From Flavobacteriales bacterium (lineage in GTDB: Bacteria; Bacteroidota; Bacteroidia; Flavobacteriales_D; Crocinitomicaceae), in the NCBI GenBank assembly GCA_015665275.1, contig JADFAL010000001.1, forward strand, positions 1 through 64,000: a DNA stretch of 64,000 bases, read 5' to 3'. The notes below the pieces were generated by a model. That model was not told the origin of the DNA, did not search any database, and saw only the letters and a program-made list of their open reading frames with translations. Shown here piece by piece: positions 16,967-25,130 of this stretch. Within the stretch, counting starts at the first letter, position 1. Each line of letters starts with the position of its first letter. A program made the position numbers and the translations under genes.

Positions 16967-18358
16967 ATGGGTTGTGCCAGTTGTGGGGGTAATGGAACTC
17001 CCGGCGGATGTAAAAATCACGGCACCTGTAGTTCTGGAGGTTGCAACAAATTAGAGGTATATAACTGGTTGGCAAACATGGAGTTGCCAGGCGGTCAATC
17101 ACCTTACGATATATTGGAAATCCGGTTTAAGAACAGCCGGAAAGGATTTTACCGGAACACGAAATCATTAAGTCTTCAAGTCGGAGACGTGGTGGTGGTA
17201 GAAAGTAGTCCGGGTATCGACGTAGGAGTCGTATCTATTGTTGGAGAACTCGCCAGAATTCAGGTTAATAAAAAAAGTCCAAACTTCAAGCATGCAGAAG
17301 CGCGTAAAATCGTTCGCATTGCTGAGCAGGACGATATAGATAAGTGGATCAAAGCGCGATCATTGGAACGCGAAGTGATGTACAAATCAAGAACGCTTGC
17401 GGTAAACCTCGGGTTGCAGATGAAAATTTCCGATGTGGAATATCAGGCGGATTTGAGCAAAGCAACGTTCTATTATACCGCAGAAGGCCGCGTTGATTTC
17501 CGCCAGTTGATTAAAGACATGGCCGATGAATTCCGAATTCGCGTTGAAATGCGCCAAATTGGAGCACGTCAGGAAGCTTCGCGATTAGGAGGAATTGGAT
17601 CTTGTGGTCGAGAACTGTGTTGTTCAACGTGGTTAACAGATTTCCGTTCAGTATCAACAGCCGCAGCACGGTACCAGCAATTATCATTAAACCCGCAAAA
17701 ACTAGCGGGACAATGTGGTAAGTTGAAGTGTTGTCTGAATTACGAGTTGGACATGTACCTTGACGCTGTAAAAGCATTTCCGAAGGGCGACTTGAAATTA
17801 CGTACGGAAAAAGGAACGGCCTCTCACATTAAGACGGATGTCTTCAAGAAGCAAATGTGGTACGGCTACGACGGTGAAGCTGGAATGGGTTCAGGATTGA
17901 TTCCTTTGCATCCAGACCGTGTTCGTGAAATCATAAAAATGAACCGAAACGGCGAGAAGCCAGCAGACCTTAACGATTACATGGATGTAACGGTTGAAGA
18001 AGAACCGGATTATACAAACGTGGTGGGTCAAGACAGCCTGAATCGATTTGAGCATATTTTCAAAAAGAAGAAGCGTCCAGGAAATCGGCGTAAGAAGCCG
18101 GGAGGCCAATCACAAGGAAGTAGGCCGCAAGGAAACAAACAACAAGGCAATAAGCCGAAGGGGAATCAACCTAAAAAAGGGAACCAACAGAAGCCAAACA
18201 ATCAAAAGGGGCCGCAAACGAAGAACGCTCCTCAGAAGGCTTCAGACGGCACTCAAAAGCAAGGAGGAAACCCGAATAATAAAGGAAGTCAAAACAAACG
18301 TCGTTCTAATAACCGTAAAAAGAAGCCAAACGATAGCAACAATGAAAAGAAGTCATAA
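16967..18358 (+). CDS. ricT: PSP1-domain protein, RicT/YaaT homologue
   Basis: 463 residues. A cysteine- and glycine-rich start (CASCGG, CSSGGC) leads into the PSP1 domain (~50-330). That domain carries the conserved cysteine motifs GSCGRELCCSTW and GQCGKLKCCLNYE, characteristic of RicT. The tail from ~360 is a disordered Gln/Asn/Lys/Gly-rich stretch. In Bacillus subtilis RicT (YaaT) works with RicA and RicF in an Fe-S complex that stimulates RNase Y-dependent mRNA processing; partners are not visible here. The last 17 bases overlap the start of gldH, suggesting translational coupling. Confidence 0.88.
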   Translation: MGCASCGGNGTPGGCKNHGTCSSGGCNKLEVYNWLANMELPGGQSPYDILEIRFKNSRKGFYRNTKSLSLQVGDVVVVESSPGIDVGVVSIVGELARIQVNKKSPNFKHAEARKIVRIAEQDDIDKWIKARSLEREVMYKSRTLAVNLGLQMKISDVEYQADLSKATFYYTAEGRVDFRQLIKDMADEFRIRVEMRQIGARQEASRLGGIGSCGRELCCSTWLTDFRSVSTAAARYQQLSLNPQKLAGQCGKLKCCLNYELDMYLDAVKAFPKGDLKLRTEKGTASHIKTDVFKKQMWYGYDGEAGMGSGLIPLHPDRVREIIKMNRNGEKPADLNDYMDVTVEEEPDYTNVVGQDSLNRFEHIFKKKKRPGNRRKKPGGQSQGSRPQGNKQQGNKPKGNQPKKGNQQKPNNQKGPQTKNAPQKASDGTQKQGGNPNNKGSQNKRRSNNRKKKPNDSNNEKKS

Positions 18359-18821
18359 GGTCTGGTTGAGTTTACTCTTGGTGCTAGCAGTAGCATCCTG
18401 TTCGGAGGCACCGATGTATGAAAAGGTGTATTCTTTCGAAAATCAAGAGTGGAAACAAGACGAGAAGATGAAGTTCGTGGTAGATATCAAGGACACGTCT
18501 AAAATTTATGACTTTACGGTATTGGTTCGAACGACAACTGATTACCCATACAACAACCTTTGGGTTTTTATGAAGTCCATTGCGCCAGACGGCTCAACAG
18601 GACGTGAGCCTTTCCAAATTCCAATTACTAACCCCGATGGAACTTGGGTTGGAACAAAATCAGGCTCTACTGTTGAAACTCCATTGTATTTTAAGTCACG
18701 GAAAATGCCTTTAAAAGGGAAGTACACCTTCATTTTAGAACAAGGAATCACCGATTCTAAGGTTACCGACATTTTGGATTTAATTCTCCGTGTGGATTAC
18801 GCTAGCGAGAATAAGGATTAG
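18342..18821 (+). CDS. gldH: gliding motility lipoprotein GldH
   Basis: 159 residues starting at the ATG inside the end of ricT; a longer open frame from 18048 is only an upstream read-through of the ricT region. A lipoprotein signal ends at Cys20 (AVASC). The remainder is a beta-rich domain with YPYNNLWVF and LDLILRVDYA, as in Flavobacterium GldH. GldH is needed for gliding and T9SS function, probably as an inner- or outer-membrane-anchored component. The holB-ricT-gldH order strengthens the call. Confidence 0.88.
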   Translation: MKRSHKVWLSLLLVLAVASCSEAPMYEKVYSFENQEWKQDEKMKFVVDIKDTSKIYDFTVLVRTTTDYPYNNLWVFMKSIAPDGSTGREPFQIPITNPDGTWVGTKSGSTVETPLYFKSRKMPLKGKYTFILEQGITDSKVTDILDLILRVDYASENKD

Positions 18822-18950
18822 CAAACGTATATCTCGACTCGGCCCGACACACATTGCCTGGAACATGAATTTATCATGAATCGAACTCGGTCGATGATTG
18901 AACTCGAGGTCATCGAGCCCGCCGAAATGAATCTAGACGCGAAAAAGCAA

Positions 18951-19616
18951 TTACAACTTATACTGATACGTTAAGGAAAGTACATGTCTTACACCACGAT
19001 CGAAAGCAAAGAAACGCTTGTCCAATTGGTATTTGAAAGAGATGTCGTGATCGTTGTTTAGGTCAAATGAAGCACCAACTCCCAAACGCATTTTGTCAAA
19101 TCTACGCCCGTCTTCTCCCAAAGCAGGGTTGTAGAAAAACTCAGAACTTATTTTTGGAGTAAGAAAGAAGTCTTTGATATCGTATGAAATTTCTGGTTTG
19201 AAACGAAAGGCTTGATCGAAATCAGCATCGTAGTCAAAATTACCGCGATTATCAAAGGCATATTGGTAACGCAAACGGAACCCAAGGCTCAAACGATCAA
19301 AGCTTTCCTTAAACTTAGCATTGAAGTTCAAACGGTTCGCTACTTTATAGTTACCATATTGGTTTTTATCAACTACAAAACGATATTCAACGGATGGCTT
19401 GAACCATTTCGTCACTTTGTAATCAACACCTATTTGAGGGAAGAATGTTTCGATTCCCGCCCCTCCAATACGAGTGTTTAACTCTACGAACCAGTCGGTT
19501 TTCTTTACAAGATCTCCCTTCACTCCCACATTTGTCCATACCATGTAGGTGTCATTCTGCTGTGCCAATGCAGAACTTCCGAAGAATAAAAATAAGAGGA
19601 TTGCTTTCCAACGCAT
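18951..19616 (-). CDS. DUF2490-family outer membrane protein
   Basis: 221 residues with a signal peptide (~1-18, ending ALAQ). The rest consists of alternating amphipathic strands with aromatic ends (WFVELNTRIGG, YRFVVDKNQYGNYK, SFKYQLDKRFF), terminating in YQYKL. This is the pattern of the DUF2490 family, predicted small outer-membrane beta-barrels with no assigned substrate. It lies 9 bp downstream of the lipoprotein gene in the same direction, so the two probably form a transcript. Confidence 0.82.
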   Translation of the reverse strand: MRWKAILLFLFFGSSALAQQNDTYMVWTNVGVKGDLVKKTDWFVELNTRIGGAGIETFFPQIGVDYKVTKWFKPSVEYRFVVDKNQYGNYKVANRLNFNAKFKESFDRLSLGFRLRYQYAFDNRGNFDYDADFDQAFRFKPEISYDIKDFFLTPKISSEFFYNPALGEDGRRFDKMRLGVGASFDLNNDHDISFKYQLDKRFFAFDRGVRHVLSLTYQYKL

Positions 19617-19625
19617 ACAAGGGAT

Positions 19626-20060
19626 TTAGAATCGTTCGTAAACCTCAATAGTTCCCAAGTCAACCACTTCTTTTTTATCAGTGATAGTAATTTCCTGAAT
19701 TATTGCTTTTTGGTTGGGCCCATTAGGGTTGGAGATTAATTCCTGATACGTTGCATCTTCGTAGAAGAAAATACGGTAGTTACCCGGCTCTAGGAAGCGG
19801 AACTTGAAAGTTCCGTCATACGATGTTTTAATGTCATCATGGAAATAGGTCTCATCAGGATCATTTCCATAAATGATATACACATCCATATCAGCGGCAT
19901 CGTACTCTTTAATAAGGTTTCCAGCGCTATCGTATTCTCTTACATAGAGCTTTCCTTGAATGGTGGCAGCGCCACCTGGCCCTTCAATTTTTTGACATCC
20001 TGATGTGGCTAAAAGAGTGAACAATAAGCCCAACACAAACAATGTAGAAATTCGTTTCAT
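19626..20060 (-). CDS. lipoprotein with carboxypeptidase-regulatory-like domain
   Basis: 144 residues with a lipobox ending at Cys22 (LATSGC). The mature part contains one beta-sandwich-like unit: IQGKLYVREYDSAG, then YDGTFKFRFLEPGNYRIFFY, the hallmark spacing of Ig-like/carboxypeptidase-regulatory domains. It is probably displayed on the outer membrane. Function unknown. It heads a likely two-gene unit with the DUF2490 protein. Confidence 0.8.
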   Translation of the reverse strand: MKRISTLFVLGLLFTLLATSGCQKIEGPGGAATIQGKLYVREYDSAGNLIKEYDAADMDVYIIYGNDPDETYFHDDIKTSYDGTFKFRFLEPGNYRIFFYEDATYQELISNPNGPNQKAIIQEITITDKKEVVDLGTIEVYERF

Positions 20061-20352
20061 TCCGGTATAGTTTCAAGTTTGACGAATTGAAAAAGATCGA
20101 ACCCGTCTTGTAGTTTTCTAAAGTTATATCGTGTCCAAGATACAAATAGTTATCACTTCATTAAAACTCCGTTTACATTTTCTTTAAGTTAGGAACCCCT
20201 GAATTATAGAAAAATAGAACTCTGGCTTTTCAACCATCCACTGAAAACATGCGTCATCGATGTGCGGACTGTTAGTTAAATGTTAACAAATTTCGTATTT
20301 TTAAGAACGACTAAGACTATGCCGAAAGGATGGTTGCATACTATTGATACTC

Positions 20353-23271
20353 ATGAAAAGAACTCAAATCTCATCAAGACTTGCCTTATTTCTATTGTTT
20401 GCAGGTCTGACAACTTTCTCATTTAGTCAGGTTGTCATCAACGAATATTCTTGTTCAAATGTAAATGGACCCGTGGATAGCTATGGCGATAATGAAGACT
20501 GGATAGAGTTGTATAACACCTCGGGAACACCCTTTGATTTAACAGGATATTATCTCTCAGACAAATCTGGAAACTTATTGAAGTGGCAAATTCCAAGTGG
20601 ATCAGTACCTGCAAATGGTCACTTAGTGATTCACTGTTCAGGAAGAAATACAGTAAATGCTGGGGAATTACACCCGAATTTCAATATCAAACAAACGCAA
20701 AACGAGTGGATCATCCTCACGAATCCTGGAGCAGTAGTAATTGATTCTTTCCGTGTTGTTCACATGACGCAAATGGATCATTCTGTTGGGCGTTCTACAG
20801 ATGGAGCGGCTGATTTTAAATTGTTTACTACGCCAACACCAGGCGCGCCAAATGCGGGATTCTCGGAATTTTATGAGCCAAAGCCAGTAATGAGTTTGGC
20901 ACCAGGGTTTTACACAGGAGCGCAAACGGTTAGTATTACTTGTGCGAATCCGGCGGCAACGATCCACTACACTACAGATGGAACGGACCCAAATGCCACA
21001 TCACCGGTGTATTCTGGACCTATTAATGTTCCCAACACTATGGTATTGCGAGCAATTGCTTATGGGACGAACCCTCCAAGCTTTGTAGAGACGAACACCT
21101 ATTTAATTGATGAATCACACAGTGTACCGGTAGTATCGGTTTGTAGTGGAGACCTTTTTGACCTTGTAGCGAATGGAAATCAAGGGCCAGATGATGTTGG
21201 AGCCTTTGAATTGTTTGAACAAGATGGCTCATTTATCGATGAAGGTCAAGGACACTTCAATAAGCATGGAAACGATTCTTGGGCGTATCCGCAACGAGGG
21301 TTTGACTTTATAATGCGAGATCAATTCGGATATAACGATGACATCGATCATGTAATTTTCCCTAATGATAATGATAGATCGAATTTCCAACGATTGATTT
21401 TAAAGCCGGGGGCGAGTGATAACTATCCATTTGAACCGGGAGGAGCGCACATTCGTGATGCTTTCGTACACACACTTTCCATTCGTGCAGATATGCTTTT
21501 GGATGAGCGAACTTGGAGACCTTGTGTGGTTTACCTGAATGGTCAATACTGGGGGGTTTATGAAATTCGTGAGAAGGCAGATGATCATGATTACACGGAA
21601 TATTATTACGGACAAGACAAATTCAACCTTCAATACTTGAAGACTTGGGGGGCAACTTGGCAAGATTACGGTGCGCCGAATGCACAGCCCGATTGGGACA
21701 ACTTGGTCAACTACATTTTGACGAACAACATGGGGCCGGGTCCTGCATTTGATTACGCGAAATCGCAATTGAAGTGGGCATCCCTGTGTGATTACTTCAT
21801 GTTCAACTCTTATGTGGTAAATCAGGATTGGTTGAACTGGAACACTGCTTGGTGGCGTGGAATGGATCCAAACGGATCTAAAAAGAAATGGCGTTACGCT
21901 TTGTGGGACATGGATGCCACATTCGGACACTACATCAACTTTACAGGAATTCCAGACCCAACAGCGAATGCCGATCCGTGTAACGTAGAGAACCTTCCAA
22001 ACCCTGGAGGACAAGGCCATACGGATATTCTGGAAAAATTGATCAACGAGAACCCGCAAGTAGAACAATACTACATTACGCGATACATTGACTTAATTAA
22101 CACGCAATTCTCTTGTACATACATGAACCAGTTATTGGACAGTATGATCAACGAGCTTACTCCTGAAATGACGGCTCATACCGCAAGGTGGGGAGGAACA
22201 GTTGCTGGATGGCAGGCGAACGTACAGACAATGCGTGACTTTATTGATGCACGATGTCTTGCAATGGAACAAGGATTAATTGATTGTTACAGCCTTACAG
22301 GTCCATACGACGTAACTTTTGATGTAGACCCGGTGAATTCAGGAACACTGAAAGTAAACTCAATTTTCCCTCCTACCTATCCATGGACTACCCAATATTA
22401 TGGAGCGATTAATACTGTAACAGTAGCAACACCAGAGCCTGGATTTATGTTCGATCACTGGGAATTTGCAGTTGGACCGATGAACAACGCAATCACGCAA
22501 GATACTAATGGGGTGATGCTAACTGCAAACGATTCAATTATCGCATTCTTTGTTGCGTCTGTGGATGATGATGACGGCGATGGAGTACCGAACGATCAAG
22601 AGGTACTTGATGGAACAGACCCGAACGATCCATGTGATTACTTAGTTGCCTCTGTTTCGATTGCCGTGACTTCTGGAGCAGACTGTGATGGTGACGGATT
22701 TACGGATGCAGATGAAATTATTGCTGGAACCAATCCATTCGATCCATGCGATCCGGATGATTCAGATCCACAATGTCAAATTGATACGGATGGCGATGGT
22801 GTTTCCGACCTAGCAGAGGCAGCTGGAGGGACTGACCCGAACGACCCTTGTAGTTATTTGGTAGCGGCGATTACATTACCAATTACTTCTGGTGCCGATT
22901 GTGATGAAGATGGAATCGACGATGCAACGGAAGTAGCGGACGGAACGAATCCGTTCGACCCGTGTGATCCAAATCCACTAGGAGTAGAATGTGCAACGGG
23001 TATTCACGTACCATCAGCGTTCTCACCAAATGGTGACATGAATAATGATGAATTGATGGTGATCGTTGGAACGGATGTTGTGAATTATACCATTCGCATT
23101 TACGATCGATGGGGGAACCTAATCGTTGAATCTAGCGATCACAACTTTGCGTGGGACGGAACACACAATGATATTCAGTGCAACTCTGGAGTGTATGCAT
23201 ACATGATTGAAGTGCTATTTGATAGCGGTACAGCAGAATTACGCGAAGGTAATATCACATTATTACGATAA
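20353..23271 (+). CDS. CotH-domain protein with lamin-tail domain and T9SS type-B sorting domain
   Basis: 972 residues from the ATG at 20353; a TTG three codons earlier is less likely. Signal peptide ~1-26 (SFSQ). In order: lamin-tail domain (~28-145, DNEDWIELYN), a chitobiase/FN3-like domain (~175-250, ATIHYTTDGTDP), and a CotH kinase-like domain (~260-560, WGVYEIREKADDHDYTEY, LWDMDATFG). Then come a short repeat domain, and thrombospondin type-3-like calcium repeats (~740-870, DxDGDG motifs with paired cysteines). A gliding-motility-associated type-B C-terminal domain ends the protein (VPSAFSPNGD, RWGNLI, GVYAYMI). CotH kinases phosphorylate proteins in Bacillus; here the domain would act outside the cell. 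The next gene is a PorP/SprF protein. Confidence 0.9.
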   Translation: MKRTQISSRLALFLLFAGLTTFSFSQVVINEYSCSNVNGPVDSYGDNEDWIELYNTSGTPFDLTGYYLSDKSGNLLKWQIPSGSVPANGHLVIHCSGRNTVNAGELHPNFNIKQTQNEWIILTNPGAVVIDSFRVVHMTQMDHSVGRSTDGAADFKLFTTPTPGAPNAGFSEFYEPKPVMSLAPGFYTGAQTVSITCANPAATIHYTTDGTDPNATSPVYSGPINVPNTMVLRAIAYGTNPPSFVETNTYLIDESHSVPVVSVCSGDLFDLVANGNQGPDDVGAFELFEQDGSFIDEGQGHFNKHGNDSWAYPQRGFDFIMRDQFGYNDDIDHVIFPNDNDRSNFQRLILKPGASDNYPFEPGGAHIRDAFVHTLSIRADMLLDERTWRPCVVYLNGQYWGVYEIREKADDHDYTEYYYGQDKFNLQYLKTWGATWQDYGAPNAQPDWDNLVNYILTNNMGPGPAFDYAKSQLKWASLCDYFMFNSYVVNQDWLNWNTAWWRGMDPNGSKKKWRYALWDMDATFGHYINFTGIPDPTANADPCNVENLPNPGGQGHTDILEKLINENPQVEQYYITRYIDLINTQFSCTYMNQLLDSMINELTPEMTAHTARWGGTVAGWQANVQTMRDFIDARCLAMEQGLIDCYSLTGPYDVTFDVDPVNSGTLKVNSIFPPTYPWTTQYYGAINTVTVATPEPGFMFDHWEFAVGPMNNAITQDTNGVMLTANDSIIAFFVASVDDDDGDGVPNDQEVLDGTDPNDPCDYLVASVSIAVTSGADCDGDGFTDADEIIAGTNPFDPCDPDDSDPQCQIDTDGDGVSDLAEAAGGTDPNDPCSYLVAAITLPITSGADCDEDGIDDATEVADGTNPFDPCDPNPLGVECATGIHVPSAFSPNGDMNNDELMVIVGTDVVNYTIRIYDRWGNLIVESSDHNFAWDGTHNDIQCNSGVYAYMIEVLFDSGTAELREGNITLLR

Positions 23272-23273
23272 GA

Positions 23274-24314
23274 ATGAAGAAGCTACTCTTTACAGCGATA
23301 TGTGGGTGTGCCCTTCACGGTGCCGTTTTTGCGCAAGACCTACATTTCTCTCAGACAATACAAACGCCATTATTGATTAATCCTGCAGCAGCAGGGGTTT
23401 TTAATGGCTGGGAACGCGTTTCGGTGAACCATAGAAGCCAGTGGCTTGGATCATCAACGCAATTCAATTCCACAGCAATTGCTGCAGATGCCAACCTAGG
23501 AAAAACCGATTACGGAAACAAAGCCTACTTAGGCGTAGGTTTGATGTTCTACACGGATGTTGGAGGAGATGGAAGCTTCGGAAACCAGCAAGGCTCCCTT
23601 ACTTTAAGCGGGATCCTTCCCATGGGTTACGGAAGTACATTGTCAGCTGGAATTCAAGGAGGGTACGGACAAAGAAGCGTAAACATTTCTGCACTAACGT
23701 TCAACAGCCAATGGGACGGAAACGGATTTGATAATACCCTTCCTAGCGGGGAAGGAAATCTAGGAAACTCTTTCGCTTATATTGATGCATCCGGTGGACT
23801 AATGTACCAATATGACGGAGGTCAAAATACTTTTGCCAGAAACAACGACTTCAAGTTCCAGTTAGGCTTTTCAGGGTATCACTTGAATGCACCAGAGTTG
23901 AAGTTCAACTCAGGCGTGAGTACAGAACGATTGGCGCGTAAATGGGTTGGTCACACAAGAGTGATAGCCGAAGTTGCGGGTTCGAGATGGTCCGTTGATG
24001 CATCGGCAGCTCAGTTCATTCAGGGCGGTCACTACGAAACAATTCTAGGTGGATTAGCACGTTGGCGCTTTGAGAACGGAACAAAAATTACTGGATTAGC
24101 GCACAATGCATATTTATCTTTCGGAGCGTATTTCCGAGTTCGAGATGCAGTAATCCCTACTGTCGCGATTGATTGGAGAGGTTTCCAATTTGGAGTTTCT
24201 TACGACGCGACAATATCCAAATTGCGAACAGTGAATTCCGGTTCATTGGAGTTCTCGTTATCCTTCCGAAATCTAAATGATGCTTTGTTCAAAACGAAAG
24301 GTAGAAGGTTTTAA
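23274..24314 (+). CDS. PorP/SprF-family T9SS outer-membrane protein
   Basis: 346 residues with a signal peptide (~1-20, AVFAQ). The mature start DLHFSQTIQTPLLINPAAAG is the family signature, followed by repeated beta strands with AGIQGGYGQRS and a C-terminal LEFSLSF strand. PorP/SprF proteins are outer-membrane barrels of T9SS and are often genetically paired with, and required for, a type-B-sorted cargo. Only 2 bp separate it from the CotH protein, so it is probably the dedicated partner. Confidence 0.93.
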   Translation: MKKLLFTAICGCALHGAVFAQDLHFSQTIQTPLLINPAAAGVFNGWERVSVNHRSQWLGSSTQFNSTAIAADANLGKTDYGNKAYLGVGLMFYTDVGGDGSFGNQQGSLTLSGILPMGYGSTLSAGIQGGYGQRSVNISALTFNSQWDGNGFDNTLPSGEGNLGNSFAYIDASGGLMYQYDGGQNTFARNNDFKFQLGFSGYHLNAPELKFNSGVSTERLARKWVGHTRVIAEVAGSRWSVDASAAQFIQGGHYETILGGLARWRFENGTKITGLAHNAYLSFGAYFRVRDAVIPTVAIDWRGFQFGVSYDATISKLRTVNSGSLEFSLSFRNLNDALFKTKGRRF

Positions 24315-24389
24315 GTAAATGTTTTCAGGAAGAAGGTGGAAAGGAGAGTGTTTCCTTTGGTCGCTTTTAAATAGAAGAACATAGCGCTA

Positions 24390-24411
24390 GCAGTTTTGAG
24401 CGAAGTCGGAA
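24390..24411. repeat. degenerate REP-like sequence (TTTGAGCGAAGTCGGAA)
   Basis: Resembles the intergenic CAGTCTGAGC...GAAGTCGAAG palindrome family seen again near 53.2, 59.1 and 59.8 kb. It is a diverged half copy. Confidence 0.3.
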
Positions 24412-24435
24412 TACATTATCGAACTAGTTTCTCCC

Positions 24436-24702
24436 CTATTTGCGGAAGACGGAAGCAATTTTCTTTCGAAAAACCACGATCAATACGGTAGTCACAACGG
24501 CTAAAGGAATTCCAATGTAATAGAGAAATAAGGTTCTTTTTGCGTCGGCATTTTCAGTAATGCCGATGGCATCATTATCAATAGATGAATGTTTCACGTC
24601 TTGTTTGCACTGAGAACACCCCTGACCGAATACTTCAGAAACAGTTAATACAACTAAGGCAACAAGAAGGACTTTGAGCCATTGATTAACTGCGTGGTTC
24701 AT
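24436..24702 (-). CDS. small GQGCSQCK membrane protein, copy 2
   Basis: 88 residues from the ATG at 24702; an in-frame start at 24774 would add 24 residues that are not signal-like. Signal peptide or first membrane helix ~5-24, then GQGCSQCKQD with a CxxC pair directly after the predicted cleavage or exit point. A polar linker follows, then a second membrane helix (~57-78, LFLYYIGIPLAVVTTVLIVVF), and a basic tail FRKKIASVFRK. Same length and layout as the gene just upstream, so they are tandem paralogues. Function unknown. Confidence 0.72.
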   Translation of the reverse strand: MNHAVNQWLKVLLVALVVLTVSEVFGQGCSQCKQDVKHSSIDNDAIGITENADAKRTLFLYYIGIPLAVVTTVLIVVFRKKIASVFRK

Positions 24703-24754
24703 CAGGATTGTTTTGGGTTGAAAAATGAAGCTATACCTGAGAGTCCAAAGGTTT

Positions 24755-25021
24755 TCAAGATCCCTTCTTATCAACCCCCATCAAATTACGGAACCCCGAA
24801 ATGATCTTTTTACGGAAGAATAAAATCAATAGAACGTATGGGATTGCCATCAGGTAAAGAATTCCCATGTTGATGTTGGAGCCAAAACTAGCGTCGTCCA
24901 TTCCCCCGTTTCCTGAACCCTGTTCCGAAAGCATTTTACATTGAGAACACCCTTGCCCAAAAGCTTGATCAACGACCAAAAGAACAACGAGTACCAATGC
25001 TATTTTCAACAAGGATTTCAT
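24755..25021 (-). CDS. small GQGCSQCK membrane protein, copy 1
   Basis: 88 residues. Hydrophobic N-terminal segment (~4-22), GQGCSQCKML with CxxC, a glycine/serine/asparagine linker, a second membrane helix (~50-68), then FFRKKIISGFRNLMG. It shares the FGQGCSQCK block and the FRKKI..-F tail with the next gene; the linker is different. A periplasm-facing CxxC anchored by two helices could bind metal or take part in thiol exchange; this is inference from the motif only. Confidence 0.72.
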   Translation of the reverse strand: MKSLLKIALVLVVLLVVDQAFGQGCSQCKMLSEQGSGNGGMDDASFGSNINMGILYLMAIPYVLLILFFRKKIISGFRNLMGVDKKGS

Positions 25022-25098
25022 GGTACAAAGATACGTAATTTACGTCATACGTATGAATTATAGATTCAGCCGTGGTTCTGAGCAATCCCAATGACAGG

Positions 25099-25125
25099 TT
25101 GATCGTTACATTTTGGCTACATTTG
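25099..25125 (+). promoter_or_regulatory. promoter of TPR lipoprotein gene (TTG-N16-TACATTTG)
   Basis: TTG at 25099-25101 and TACATTTG at 25118-25125 match the Bacteroidota -33/-7 consensus, with 16 intervening bases (slightly short). The -7 box ends five bases before the ATG at 25131, so the mRNA would be leaderless or nearly so. Confidence 0.5.
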
Positions 25126-25130
25126 TTACT

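Noticed and set aside
18048-18341. Upstream extension of the gldH reading frame to 18048 (257 residues in total)
   Set aside because: This part lies inside the ricT tail; the lipoprotein signal starting at 18342 defines the real gene.
21400-22068. 222-residue minus-strand ORF inside the CotH gene
   Set aside because: Antisense reading of a gene with clear domain content; composition is not protein-like.
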